A stretch of DNA of 64,000 nt. Origin: Euglena gracilis. Lineage: Eukaryota; Euglenida; Euglenophyceae; Euglenales. The DNA lies in assembly GCA_039621445.1 (NCBI GenBank), contig CP154955.1:22123823-22187822 (forward strand), written 5' to 3'. The position numbers were made by a program, and so were the translations under genes. Below, in pieces: positions 48,288 through 61,199 of this stretch. The notes under the pieces are model-generated. The model was not told the DNA's origin, ran no database searches, and was given only the letters and a program-made list of their open reading frames with translations. Positions within the stretch are counted from its first letter, which is position 1; each line of letters starts with the position of its first letter.

Positions 48288-51200
48288 GGGCGTCCGTTAC
48301 CAAAGTGCTATTTTGCGCCTCCCGGGCGGTAACTGCTGCGTTTTCCGCACGTCCGCCACGGGCAAAATTGCGCCTGTCCGCCCGGCGCCCTTCGCAACAG
48401 TCAGGTAAAGGATCGCCGACCTCTGACCGGGGCGGAGCGCTCGTTTTTGGAGCGCCGGCGCGTCCAATTTCGGCCGAAAATCACCGAAAAATGGCGTTCG
48501 TTGGGACGTCCGTTACCAAAGTGCTATTTTGCACCTCCCGGGCGGTAACTGCTGCGTTTTCGCACGCCCGCCGCGGGCAAAATTGCGCCTGTCCGCCCGG
48601 CGCCCTTCGCAACATTCTGGTAAAGGATCGCCGACCTCTAGCCGGGGCGGAGCGCTCGTTTTTGGAGCGCCGGCGCGTCCGATTTCGGCCAAAAATCACC
48701 GAAAACTGGCGTTCGTTGGGGCGTCCGTTACCAAAGTGCTATTTTGCGCCTCCCGGGCCGTAACTGCTGCGTTTTCCGCACGCCCGCCGCGGGCAAAATT
48801 GCGCCTGTCCGCCCGGCGCCCTTCGCAACAGTCAGGTAAAGGATCGCCGACCTCTAGCCGGGGCGGAGCGCTCGTTTTTGGAGCGCCAGCGCGTCCGATT
48901 TCGGCCGAAAATCACCGAAAAATGGCGTTCGTTGGGGCGTCCGTTACCAACGTGCTATTTTGCGCCTCCCGGGCGGTAACTGCTGCGTTTTCCGCACGCC
49001 CGCCGCAGGCAAAATTCCGCCTGTCCGCCCGGCGCCCTTCGCAACAGTCAGGTAAAGGATCGCCGACCTCTAGCCGGGGCGGAGCGCTCGTTTTTGGAGC
49101 GCCGGCGGGTCCAATTTCGGCCGAAAATCACCGAAAAATGGCGTTCGCTGGACCTCCGTTACCAACGTGCTATTTTGCGCCTCCCGGCGGTAACTGCTGC
49201 GTTTTCCGCACTCCCGCCGCGGGCAAAACTGCGCCTGTCCGCCCGGCGCCCTTCAAAACAGTCAGGTAACGGATAGCCGACCTCTAGCCGGGCGGAGCGC
49301 TCGTTTTTGGAGCGCCGGCGCGTCCGATTTCGGCCGAAAATCACCGAAAACTGGCGTTCGTTGGGGCGTCCGTTACCAAAGTGCTATTTTGCGCCTCCCG
49401 GGCGGTAACTGCTGCGTTTTCCGCACGCCCGCCGCGGGCAAAATTGCGCCTGTCCGCCCGGCGCCCTTCGCAACAGTCAGGTAAAGGATCGCCGACCTCT
49501 AGCCGGGGCGGAGCGCTCGTTTTTGGAGCGCCGGCGCGTCCGATTTCGGCCGAAAATCACCGAAAACTGGCGTTCGTTGGGGCGTCCGTTACCAACGTGC
49601 TATTTTGCGCCTCCCGGGCGGTAACTGCTGCGTTTTCCGCACGCCCGCCGCAGGCAAAATTCCGCCTGTCCGCCCGGCGCCCTTCGCAACAGTCAGGTAA
49701 AGGATCGCCGACCTCTAGCCGGGGCGGAGCGCTCGTTTTTGGAGCGCCAGCGCGTCCGATTTGGGCCGAAAATCACCGAAAAATGGCGTTCGTTGGGGCG
49801 TCCGTTACCAAAGTGCTATTTTGCGCCTCCCGGGCGGTAACTGCTGCGTTTTCTGCACGCCCGCCGCGGGCAAAATTGCGCCTGTCCGCCCGGCGCCCTT
49901 CGCAACAGTCAGGTAAAGGATCGCCGACCTCTAGCCGGGGCGGAGCGCTCGTTTTTGGAGCGCCAGCGCGTCCGATTTCGGCCGAAAATCACCGAAAAAT
50001 GGCGTTCGTTGGGGCGTCCGTTACCAAAGTGCTATTTTGCGCCTCCCGGGCGGTAACTGCTGCGTTTTCCGCACGCCCGCCGCGGGCAAAATTGCGCCTG
50101 TCCGCTCGGGCGCCCTTCGCAACTGTCAGGTAAAGGATCGCCGACCTCTAGCCGGGGCGGAGCGCTCGTTTTTGGAGCGCCAGCGCGTCCGATTTCGGCC
50201 GAAAATCACCGAAAAATGGCGTTCGTTGGGGCGTCCGTTACCAAAGTGCTATTTTGCGCCTCCCGGGCGGTAACTGCTGCGTTTTCCGCACGCCCGCCGC
50301 GGGCAAAATTGCGCTTGTCCGCCCGGCGCCCTTCGCAACAGTCAGGTAAAGGATCGCCGACCTCTAGCCGGGGCGGAGCGCTCGTTTTTGGAGCGCCAGC
50401 GCGTCCGATTTCAGCCGAAAATAACCGAAAAATGGCGTTCGTTGGGGCGTCCGTTACCAACGTGCTATTTTGCGCCTCCCGGGCGGTAACTGCTGCGTTT
50501 TCCGCACGCCCGCCGCGGGCAAAATTGCGCCTGTCCGCCCGGCGCCCTTCGCAACAGTCAGGTAAAGGATCGCCGACCTCTAGCCGGGGCAGAGCGCTCG
50601 TTTTTGGAGCGCCAGCGCGTCCGATTTCGGCCGAAAATCACCGAAAAATGGCGTTCGTTGGGGCGTCCGTTACCAAAGTGCTATTTTGCGCCTCCCGGGC
50701 GGTAACTGCTGCGTTTTCCGCACGCCCGCCGCGGGCAAAATTGCGCCTGTCCGCCCGCCGCCCTTCGCAACAGTCACGTAAAGGATCGCCGACCTCTAGC
50801 CGGGGCGGAGCGCTCGTTTTTGGAGCGCCGGCGCGTCCGATTTCGGCCGAAAATCACCGAAAAATGGCGTTCGTTGGGGCGTCCGTTACCAAAGTGCTAT
50901 TTTGCGCCTCCCGGGCGGTAACTGCTGCGTTTTCCGCACGCCCGCCGCGGGCAAAATTGCGCCTGTCCGCCCGGCGCCCTTCGCAACAGTCAGGTAAAGG
51001 ATCGCCGACCTCTAGCCGGGGCGGAGCGCTCGTTTTTGGAGCGCCGGCGCGTCCAATTTTGGCCGAAAATCACCGAAAAATGGCGTTCGCTGGACGTCCG
51101 TTACCAACGTGCTATTTTGCGCCTCCCGGGCGGTAACTGCTGCGTTTTCCGCACGCCCGCCGCGGGCAAAATTGCGCCTGTCCGCCCGGCGCCCTTCGCA

Positions 51201-52856
51201 ACAGTCAGGTAAAGGATCGCCGACCTCTAGCCGGGGCGGAGCGCTCGTTTTTGGAGCGCCGGCGCGTCCGATTTCGGCCGAAAATCACCGAAAAATGGCG
51301 TTCGCTGGGACGTCCGTTACCAACGTGCTATTTTGCGCCTCCCGGGCGGTAACTGCTGCGTTTTCCGCACGCCCGCCGCGGGCAAAATTGCGCCTGTCCG
51401 CCCGGCGCCCTTCGCAACAGTCAGGTAAAGGATCGCCGACCTCTAGCCGGGGCGGAGCGCTCGTTTTTGGAGCGCCAGCGCGTCCGATTTAGGCTGAAAA
51501 TCACCGAAAAAAAGCGTTCGTTGGGGCGTCCGTTACCAACGAAATATTTTGCGCCTCCCGGGCGGTAACTGCTGCGTTTTCCGCACGCCCGCCGCGGGCA
51601 AAATTGCGCCTGTCCGCCCGCGCCCTTCGCAACAGTCAGGTAAAGGATCGCCGACCTCTAGCCGGGGCGGAGCGCTCGTTTTTGGAGCGCCGGCGCGTCC
51701 GATTTCGGCCGAAAATCACCGAAAAATGGCGTTCGCTGGGACGTCCGTTACCAACGCGCTATTTTGCGCCTCCCGGGCGGTAACTGCTGCGTTTTCCGCA
51801 CGCCCGCCGCGGGCAAAATTGCGCCTGTCCGCCCGGCGCCCTTCGCAACAGTCAGGTAAAGGATCGCCGACCTCTAGCCGGGGCGGAGCGCTCTTTTTTG
51901 GAGCGCCGGCGCGTCCAATTTCGGCCGAAAATCACCGAAAAATGGCGTTCGCTGGACGTCCGTTACCAACGTGCTATTTTGCGCCTCCCGGGCGGTAGCT
52001 GCTGCGTTTTCCGCACGCCCGCCGCGGGCAAAATTGCGCCTGTCCGCCCGGCGCCCTTCGCAACAGTCAGGTAAAGGATCGCCGACCTCTAGCCGGGGCC
52101 GAGTGCTCGTTTTTGGAGCGCCGGCGCGTCCAATTTCGGCCGAAAATCACCGAAAAATGGCGTTCGCTGGACGTCCGTTACCAACGTGCTATTTTGCGCC
52201 TCCCGGGCGGTAACTGCTGCGTTTTCCGCACGCCCGCCGCGGGCAAAACTGCGCCTGTCCGCCCGGCGCCCTTCGCAACAGTCAGGTGAAGGATCGCCGA
52301 CCTCTAGCCGGGGCGGAGCGCTCGTTTTTGGAGCGCCGGTGCGTCCGATTCCGGCCGAAAATCACCGGAAAATGGCGTTCGCTGGGACGTCCGTTACCAA
52401 CGCGCTATTTTGCGCCTCCCGGGCGGTAGCTGCTGCGTTTTCCGCACGCCCGCCGCGGGCAAAATTGCGCCTGTCCGCCCGGCGCCCTTCGCAACAGTCA
52501 GGTAAAGGATCGCCGACCTCTAGCCGGGGCGGAGCGCTCTTTTTTGGAGCGCCGGCGCGTCCAATTTCGGCCGAAAATCACCGAAAAATGGCGTTCGCTG
52601 GACGTCCGTTACCAACGTGCTATTTTGCGCCTCCCGGGCGGTAGCTGCTGCGTTTTCCGCACGCCCGCCGCGGGCAAAATTGCGCCTGTCCGCCCGGCGC
52701 CCTTCGCAACAGTCAGGTAAAGGATCGCCGACCTCTAGCCGGGGCCGAGTGCTCGTTTTTGGAGCGCCGGCGCGTCCAATTTCGGCCGAAAATCACCGAA
52801 AAATGGCGTTCGCTGGACGTCCGTTACCAACGTGCTATTTTGCGCCTCCCGGGCGG
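48288..52856 (+). repeat. Main satellite array, block 3 (plus), about 21 units
   Basis: The unit returns to plus orientation after a junction in which GGCTAGAGGT (minus) meets GGGCGTCCGTTACC (plus). It includes a three-unit higher-order repeat of 646 bp: variants GGTAGCTGCTGC and GGGGCCGAGTGCTC recur at about 51,995 and 52,641. Confidence 0.95.
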
Positions 52857-55653
52857 GCTCCAAAAAAGAGCGCTCCGCCCCGGCTAGAGGTCGGCGATAC
52901 TTTACCTGACTGTTGCGAAGGGCGCCGGGCGGACAGGCGCAATTTTGCCCGCGGCGGGCGTGCGGAAAACGCAGCAGTTACCGCCCGGGAGGCGGAAAAT
53001 AGCACGTTGGTAACGGACGTCCCAGCGAACGCCATTTTTCGGTGATTTTCGGCCGAAATTGGACGCGCCGGCGCTCCAAAAACGAGCGGTCCGCCCCGGC
53101 TAGAGGTCGGCGATCCTTTACCTGACTGTTGCGAAGGGCTCCGGGCGGACAGGCGCAATTTTGCCAGCGGCGGGCGTGCGGAAAACGCAGCAGTTACCGC
53201 CCGGGAGGCGGAAAATGGCACGTTGGTAACGGACGTCCAGCGAACGCCATTTTTCGGTGATTTTCGGCCGAAATTGGACGCGCTGGCGCTCCAAAAACGA
53301 GCGCTCCGCCCCGGCTTGAGGTCGGCGATCCTTTACCTGACTGTTGTGAAGGGCGCCGGGCGGACAGGCGCAATTTTGCCCGCGGCGGGCGTGCGGAAAA
53401 CGCAGCAGTTACCGCCCGGGAGGCGCAAAATAGCACGTTGGTAACGGACGCCCCAGCGAACGCCATTTTTCGGTGATTTTCGGCCGAAATCGGACGCGCC
53501 GGCGCTCCAAAAACGAGCGCTCCGCCCCGGCTAGAGGTCGGCGATCCGTTACCTGACTGTTGCGAAGGGCGCTGGGCGGACAGGCGCAATTTTGCCCGCG
53601 GCGGGCGTGCGGAAAACGCAGCAGTTACTGCTCGGGAGGCGCAAAATAGCACTTTGGTAACGGACGCCCCAACGAACGCCATTTTTCGGTGATTTTCGGC
53701 CGGAATCGGACGCGCCGGCGCTCCTAAAACGAGCACTCCGCCCCGGCTAGAGGTCGGCGATCCGTTACCTGACTGTTGCGAAGGGCTCCAGGCGGACAGG
53801 CGCAATTTTTGCCCGCGGCGGGCGTGCGGAAAACGCAGCAGTTACCGCCCGGGAGGCGCAAAATAGCACTTTGGTAACGGACGTCCCAACGAACGCCATT
53901 TTTCGGTGATTTTCGGCCGAAATTGGACGCACCGGCGCTCCAAAAACGAGCGCTCTGCCCCGGCTAGAGGTCGGCTATCCTTCACCTGACTGTTGCGAAG
54001 GGCGCCGGGCGGACAGGCGCAATTTTGCCCGCGGCGGGCGTGCGGAAAACGCAGCAGTTACCGCCCGGGAGGCGCAAAATAGCACGTTGGTAACGGACGT
54101 CCCAGCGAACGCCATTTTTCGGTGATTTTCGGCCCAAATCCGACGCGCCGGCGCTCCAAAAACGAGCGCTCCGCCCCGGCTAGAGGTCGGCGATCCTTTA
54201 CCTGACTGTTTCGAAGGGCTCCGGGCGGACAGGCGCAATTTTGCCCGCGGCGGACGTGCGGAAAACGCAGCAGTTACCGCCCGGGAGGCGCAAAATAGCA
54301 CTTTGGTAACGGACGCCCCAACGATCGCTATTTTTCGGTGATTTTCGGCCCAAATCGGACGCGCTGGCGCTCCAAAAACGAGCGCTCCGCCCCGGCTAGA
54401 GGTCGGCGATCCTTCACCTGACTGTTGCGAAGGGCTCCAGGCGGACAGGCGCAATTTTGCCGGCGGCGGGCGTGCGGAAAACGCAGCAGTTACCGCCCGG
54501 GAGGCGCAAAATAGCACGTTGGTAACGGACGCCCCAACGAACGCCATTTTTCAGTGATTTTCGGCCGAAATCGGACGCGCTGGCGCTCCAAAAACGAGCG
54601 CTCCGCCCCGGCTAGGGGTCGGCGATCCTTTTTAGCTGACAGTTGCGAAGGGCTCCCGGGCGGACAGGCGCAATTTTGCCCGCGGCGGGCGTGCAGAAAA
54701 CGCAGCAGTTACCGCCCGGGAGGCGCAAAATAGCACTTTGGTAACGGACGCCCCAACGAACGCCATTCTTCGGTGATTTTCGGCCGAAATCGGACGCGCT
54801 GGCGCTCCAAAAACGAGCGCTCCGCCCCGGCTAGAGGTCGGCGATCCTTTACCTGACTGTTGCGAAGGGCGCCGGGCGGACAGGCGCAATTTTGCCCGCG
54901 GCGGGCGTGCAGAAAACGCAGCAGTTACCGCCAGGGAGGCGCAAAATAGCACGTTGGTAACGGACGCTCCAACGAACGCCAGTTTTCGGTGATTTTCGGC
55001 CAAAATCGGACGCGCTGGCGCTCCAAAAACGAGCGCTCCGCCCCGGATAGCGGTCGGCGATCCTTTACCTGACTGTTGCGAAGGGCTCCAGGCGGACAGG
55101 CGCAATTTTGCCCGCGGCGGGCGTGCAGAAAACGCAGCAGTTACCGCCCGGGAGGCGCAAAATAGCACTTTGGTAACGGACGCCCCAACGATCGCCATTT
55201 TTCGGTGATTTTCGGCCCAAATCGGACGCGCTGGCGCTCCAAAAACGAGCGCTCCGCCCCGGCTAGAGGTCGGCGATCCTTCACCTGACTGTTGCGAAGG
55301 GCTCCAGGCGGACAGGCGCAATTTTGCCCGCGGCGGGTGTGCGGAAAACGCAGCAGTTACCGCCCGGGAGGCGCAAAATAGCACTTTGGTAACGGACGCC
55401 CCAACGAACGGCGCAAAATAGCACTTTGGTAACGGACGCCCCAACGATCGCCATTTTTCGGTGATTTTCGGCCCAAATCGGACGTGCTTGCGCTCCAAAA
55501 ACGAGCGCTCCGCCCCGGCTAGAGGTCGGCGATCCTTCACCTGACTGTTACGAAGGGCTCCAGGCGGACAGGCGCAATTTTGCCCGCGGCGGGTGTGCGG
55601 AAAACGCAGCAGTTACCGCCCGGGAGGCGCAAAATAGCACTTTGGTAACGGAC
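52857..55653 (-). repeat. Main satellite array, block 4 (minus), about 13 units
   Basis: Reverse orientation begins where CTCCCGGGCGG (plus) joins GCTCCAAAAAAGAGCG (minus). The block contains variant units with GGGCTCCAGGCGG in place of GGGCGCCGGGCGG, and an internal duplication of about 50 bp at 55,385-55,440 (CAAAATAGCACTTTGGTAAC twice in close succession). Confidence 0.95.
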
Positions 55654-58600
55654 CCCGCCGCGGGCAAAACTGCGCCTGTCCGCCCGGCGCCCTTCGCAAC
55701 AGTCAGGTGAATGATCGCCGACCTCTAGCCGGGGCGGAGCGCTCGTTTTAGGAGCGCCAGCGCGTCCGATTCCGGCCGAAAATACCGAAAAATGGCGTTC
55801 GCTGGACGTCCGTTACCAACGTGCTATTTTGCGCCTCCCGGGCGGTAACTGCTGCGTTTTCCGCACGCCCGCCGCGGGCAAAACTGCGCCTGTCCGCCCG
55901 GCGCCCTTCGCAACAGTCAGGTGAAGGATCGCCGACCTCTAGCCGGGGCCGAGTGCTCGTTTTTGGAGCGCCGGCGCGTCCAATTTCGGCCGAAAATCAC
56001 CGAAAAATGGCGTTCGCTGGACGTCCGTTACCAACGTGCTATTTTGCGCCTCCCGGGCGGTAACTGCTGCGTTTTCCGCACGCCCGCCGCGGGCAAAACT
56101 GCGCCTGTCCGCCCGGCGCCCTTCGCAACAGTCAGGTGAAGGATCGCCGACCTCTAGCCGGGGCGGAGCGCTCGTTTTTGGAGCGCCGGTGCGTCCGATT
56201 CCGGCCGAAAATCACCGGAAAATGGCGTTCGCTGGGACGTCCGTTACCAACGCGCTATTTTGCGCCTCCCGGGCGGTAACTGCTGCGTTTTCCGCACGCC
56301 CGCCGCGGGCAAAATTGCGCCTGTCCGCCCGGCGCCCTTCGCAACAGTCAGGTAAAGGTTCGCCGACCTCTAGCCGGGGCGGAGCGCTCGTTTTTGGAGC
56401 GCCGGCGCGTCCAATTTCGGCCGAAAATCACCGAAAAATGGCGTTCGCTGGACGTCCGTTACCAACGTGCTATTTTGCGCCTCCCGGGCGGTAGCTGCTG
56501 CGTTTTCCGCACGCCCGCCGCGGGCAAAATTGCGCCTGTCCGCCCGGCGCCCTTCGCAACAGTCAGGTAAAGGATCGCCGACCTCTAGCCGGGGCCGAGT
56601 GCTCGTTTTTGGAGCGCCGGCGCGTCCAATTTCGGCCGAAAATCACCGAAAAATGGCGTTCGCTGGACGTCCGTTACCAACGTGCTATTTTGCGCCTCCC
56701 GGGCGGTAACTGCTGCGTTTTCCGCACGCCCGCCGCGGGCAAAACTGCGCCTGTCCGCCCGGCGCCCTTCGCAACAGTCAGGTGAAGGATCGCCGACCTC
56801 TAGCCGGGGCGGAGCGCTCGTTTTAGGAGCGCCAGCGCGTCCGATTCCGGCCGAAAATCACCGAAAAATGGCGTTCGTTGGGGCGTCCGTCACCAAAGTG
56901 CTATTTTGCGCCTCCCGGGCGGTAACTGCTGCGTTTTCCGCACGCCCGCCGCGGGCAAAATCGCGCCTGTCCGCCCGGCGCCCTTCGCAACAGTCAGGTA
57001 ACGGATCGCCGACCTCTAGCCGGGCGGAGCGCTCGTTTTTGGAGCGCCAGCGCGTCCAATTTCGGCCGAAAATCACCGAAAAATGGCGTTCGCTGGACGT
57101 CCGTTACCAACGTGCTATTTTCCGCCTCCCGGGCGGTAACTGCTGCGTTTTCCGCACGCCCGCCGCGGGCAAAATTGCGCCTGTCCGCCCGGCGCCCTTC
57201 GCAACAGTCAGGTAAAGTATCGCCGACCTCTAGCCGGGGCGGAGCGCTCGTTTTTGGAGCGCCGGCGCGTCCAATTTCGGCCGAAAATCACCGAAAAATG
57301 GCGTTCGCTGGGACGTCCGTTACCAACGTGCTATTTTGCGCCTCCCGGGCGGTAACTGCTGCGTTTTCCGCACGCCCGCCGCGGGCAAAATTGCGCCTGT
57401 CCGCCCGGCGCCCTTCGCAACAGTCAGGTAAAGGATCGCCGACCTCTAGCCGGGACGGAGCGCTCGTTTTTGGAGCGCCGGCGCGTCCAATTTCGGCCGA
57501 AAATCACCAAAAAATGGCGTTCGCTGGACGTCCGTTACCAACGTGCTATTTTGCGCCTCCCGGGCGGTAACAGCTGCGTTTTCCGCACGCCCGCCGCGGG
57601 CAAAATTGCGCCTGTCCGCCCGGCGCCCTTCGAAACAGTCAGGTAACGGATAGCCGACCTCTAGCGGGGCGAAGCGCTCGTTTTTGGAACGCCGGCGCGT
57701 CCGATTTCGGCCGAAAATCACCGAAAACTGTCGTTCGTTGGGGCGTCCGTTACCAAAGTGCTATTTTGCGCCTCCCGGGCGGTAACTGCTGCGTTTTCCG
57801 CACGCCCGCCGCAGGCAAAATTGCGCCTGTCCGCCCGGCGCCCTTCGCAACAGTCAGGTAAAGGATCGCCGACCTCTAGCCGGGGCGGAGGGCTCGTTTT
57901 TGGAGCGCCAGAGCGTCCGATTTCGGCCGAAAATCACCGAAAAATGCGTTCGCTGGGACGTCCGTTACCAACGTGCTATTTTCCGCCTCCCGGGCGGTAA
58001 CTGCTGCGTTTTACGCACGCCCGCCGCGGGCAAAATTGCGCCTGTCCGCCCGGCGCCCTTCGCAACAGTCAGGTAAAGTATCGCCGACCTCTAGCCGGGG
58101 CGGAGCGCTCGTTTTTGGAGCGCCGGCGCGTCCAATTTCGGCCGAAAATCACCGAAAAATGGCGTTCGCTGGGACGTCCGTTACCAACGTGCTACTTTGC
58201 GCCTCCCGGGCGGTAACTGCTGCGTTTTCCGCACGCCCGCCGCGGGCAAAATTGCGCCTGTCCGCCCGGCGCCCTTCGCAAGAGTCAGGTAACGGATCGC
58301 CGACCTCTAGCCGGGACGGAGCGCTCGTTTTTGGAGCACCGGCGCGTCCAATTTCGGCCAAAATCACCGAAAAATGGCGTTCGTTGGGACGTCCGTTACC
58401 AACGTGCTATTTTGCGCCTCCCGGGCGGTAACTGCTGCGTTTTCCGCACGCCCGCCGCGGGCAAAATTGCGCCTGTCCGCCCGGCGCCCTTCGCAACAGT
58501 CAGGTGAAGGATTGCCGACCTCTAGCCGGGGCCGAGCGCTCGTTTTTGGAGCGCCGGCGCGTCCAATTTCGGCCTAAAATCACCGAAAAATGGCGTTCGT

Positions 58601-61199
58601 TGGGGCGTCCGTTACCAAAGTGCTATTTTGCGCCTCCCGGGCGGTAACTGCTGCGTTTTCCGCACGCCCGCCGCGGGCAAAATTGCGCCTGTCCGCCCGG
58701 CGCCCTTCGCAACAGTCTGGTAACGGATCGCCGACCTCTAGCCGGGCAGAGCGCTCGTTTTTGGAGCGCCGGCGCGTCCGATTTCGGCCGAAAATCACCG
58801 AAAACTGGCGTTCGTTGGGGCGTCCGTTACCAAAGTGCTATTTTGCGCCTCCCGGGAAGTAACTGCTGCGTTTTCTGCACGCCCGCCGCGGGCAAAATTG
58901 CGCCTGTCCGCCCGGCGCCCTTCGCAACAGTCAGGTAAAGGATTGCCGACCTCTAGCCGGGGCGGAGCGCTCGTTTTTGGAGCGCCAGCGCGTCCGATTT
59001 GGGCCGAAAATCACCGAAAAATGGCGTTCGCTGGGGCGTCCGTTACCAACGTGCTATTTTGCGCCTCCCGGGCGGTAACTGCTGCGTTTTCCGCACGCCC
59101 GCCGCGGGCAAAATTGCGCCTGTCCGCCCGGCGCCCTTCGAAACAGTCAGGTAACGGATAGCCGACCTCTAGCCGGGCGGAGCGCTCGTTTTTGGAGCGC
59201 CGGCGCGTCCGATTTCGGCCGAAAATCACCGAAAACTGGCGTTCGTTGGGGCGTCCGTTACCAAAGTGCTATTTTGCGCCTCCCGGGAAGTAACTGCTGC
59301 GTTTTCCGCACGCCCGCCGCGGGCAAAATTGCGCCTGTCCGGCCAGGCGCCCTTCGCAACAGTCAGGTAAAGTATCGCCGACCTCTAGCCGGGGCGGAGC
59401 GCTCGTTTTTGGAGCGCCAGCGCGTCCGATTTCGGCCGAAAATCACCGAAAAATGGCGTTCGCTGGACGTCCGTTATCAACGTGCTATTTTGCGCCTCCC
59501 GGGCGGTAACTGCTGCGTTTTCCGCACGCCCGCCGCGGGCAAAATTGTGCCTGTCCGCCCGGCGCCCTTCGCAACAGTCAGGTAAAGGATCGCCGACCTC
59601 TAGCCGGGGCGGAGCGCTCGTTTTTGGAGCGCCGGCGCGTCCAATTTCGGCCGAAAATCACCGAAAAATGGCGTTCGCTGGGACGTCCGTTACCAACGTG
59701 CTATTTTGCGCCTCCCAGGCGGTAACTGCTGCGTTTTCCGCACGCCCGCCGCGGGCAAAATTGCGCCTGTCCGCCCGGCGCCCTTCGCAACAGTCAGGTA
59801 AAGGATCGCCGACCTCTAGCCGGGGCGGAGCGCTCGTTTTTGGAGCGCCGGCGCGTCCAATTTCGGCCGAAAATCACCAAAAAATGGCGTTCGCTTGACG
59901 TCCGTTACCAAAGTGCTATTTTGCGCCTCCCGGGAAGTAACTGCTGCGTTTTCCGCACGCCCGCCGCGGGCAAAATTGCGCCTGTCCGCCCGGCGCCCTT
60001 CGCAACAGTCAGGTAAAGGATCGCCGACCTCGAGCCGGGGCGGAGCGCTCGTTTTTGGAGCGCCAGCGCGTCCGATTTCGGCCGAAAATCACCGAAAAAT
60101 GGCGTTCGCTGGACGTCCGTTACCAACGTGCTATTTTGCGCCTCCCGGGCGGTAACTGCTGCGTTTTCCGCACGCCCGCCGCGGGCAAAATTGCGCCTGT
60201 CCGCCCGGCGCCCTTCGCAACAGTCAGGTAAAGGATCGCCGACCTCTAGCCGGGGCGGAGCGCTCGTTTTTGGAGCGCCGGCGCGTCCAATTTCGGCCGA
60301 AAATCACCGAAAAATGGCGTTCGCTGGGACGTCCGTTACCAACGTGCTATTTTGCGCCTCCCGGGCGGTAACTGCTGCGTTTTCCGCACGCCCGCCGCGG
60401 GCAAAATTGCGCCTGTCCGCCCGGCGCCCTTCGCAACAGTCAGGTAAAGGATCGCCGACCTCTAGCCGGGACGGAGCGCTCGTTTTTGGAGCGCCGGCGC
60501 GTCCAATTTCGGCCGAAAATCACCAAAAAATGGCGTTCGCTTGACGTCCGTTACCAAAGTGCTATTTTGCGCCTCCCGGGAAGTAACTGCTGCGTTTTCC
60601 GCACGCCCGCCGCGGGCAAAATTGCGCCTGTCCGCCCGGCGCCCTTCGCAACAGTCAGGTAAAGGATCGCCGACCTCGAGCCGGGGCGGAGCGCTCGTTT
60701 TTGGAGCGCCAGCGCGTCCGATTTCGGCCGAAAATCACCGAAAAATGGCGTTCGCTGGACGTCCGTTACCAACGTGCTATTTTGCGCCTCCCGGGCGGTA
60801 ACTGCTGCGTTTTCCGCACGCCCGCCGCGGGCAAAATTGCGCCTGTCCGCCCGGCGCCCTTCGCAACAGTCAGGTAAAGTATCGCCGACCTCTAGCCGGG
60901 GCGGAGCGCTCGTTTTTGGAGCGCCGGCGCGTCCAATTTCGGCCGAAAATCACCGAAAAATGGCGTTAGCTGGGACGTCCGTTACCAACGTGCTATTTTG
61001 CGCCTCCCGGGCGGTAACTGCTGCGCTTTCCGCACTCCCGCCGCGGGCAAAATTGCGCCTGTCCGCCCGGAGCCCTTCGCAACAGTCAGGTAAAGATCGC
61101 CGACCTCTAGCCGGGGCGGAGCGCTCGTTTTTGGAGCGCCGGCGCGTCCAATTTCGGCCGAAAGTCACCGAAAAATGGCGTTCGCTGGACGTCCGTTAC
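55654..61199 (+). repeat. Main satellite array, block 5 (plus), about 26 units
   Basis: The junction at about 55,653 joins GGTAACGGAC (minus) to CCCGCCGCGGGC (plus). The variant-rich trimer of block 3 recurs here (about 56,036-56,709), and a trimer of 646 bp is tandemly repeated at 59,482-60,128-60,774. The array ends at GTCCGTTAC (61,199), the same phase at which the 8,571 array begins. Confidence 0.95.

Noticed and set aside
16810-61199. CRISPR array.
   Set aside because: Units are contiguous with no unique spacers, and the surroundings are eukaryotic retroelements.
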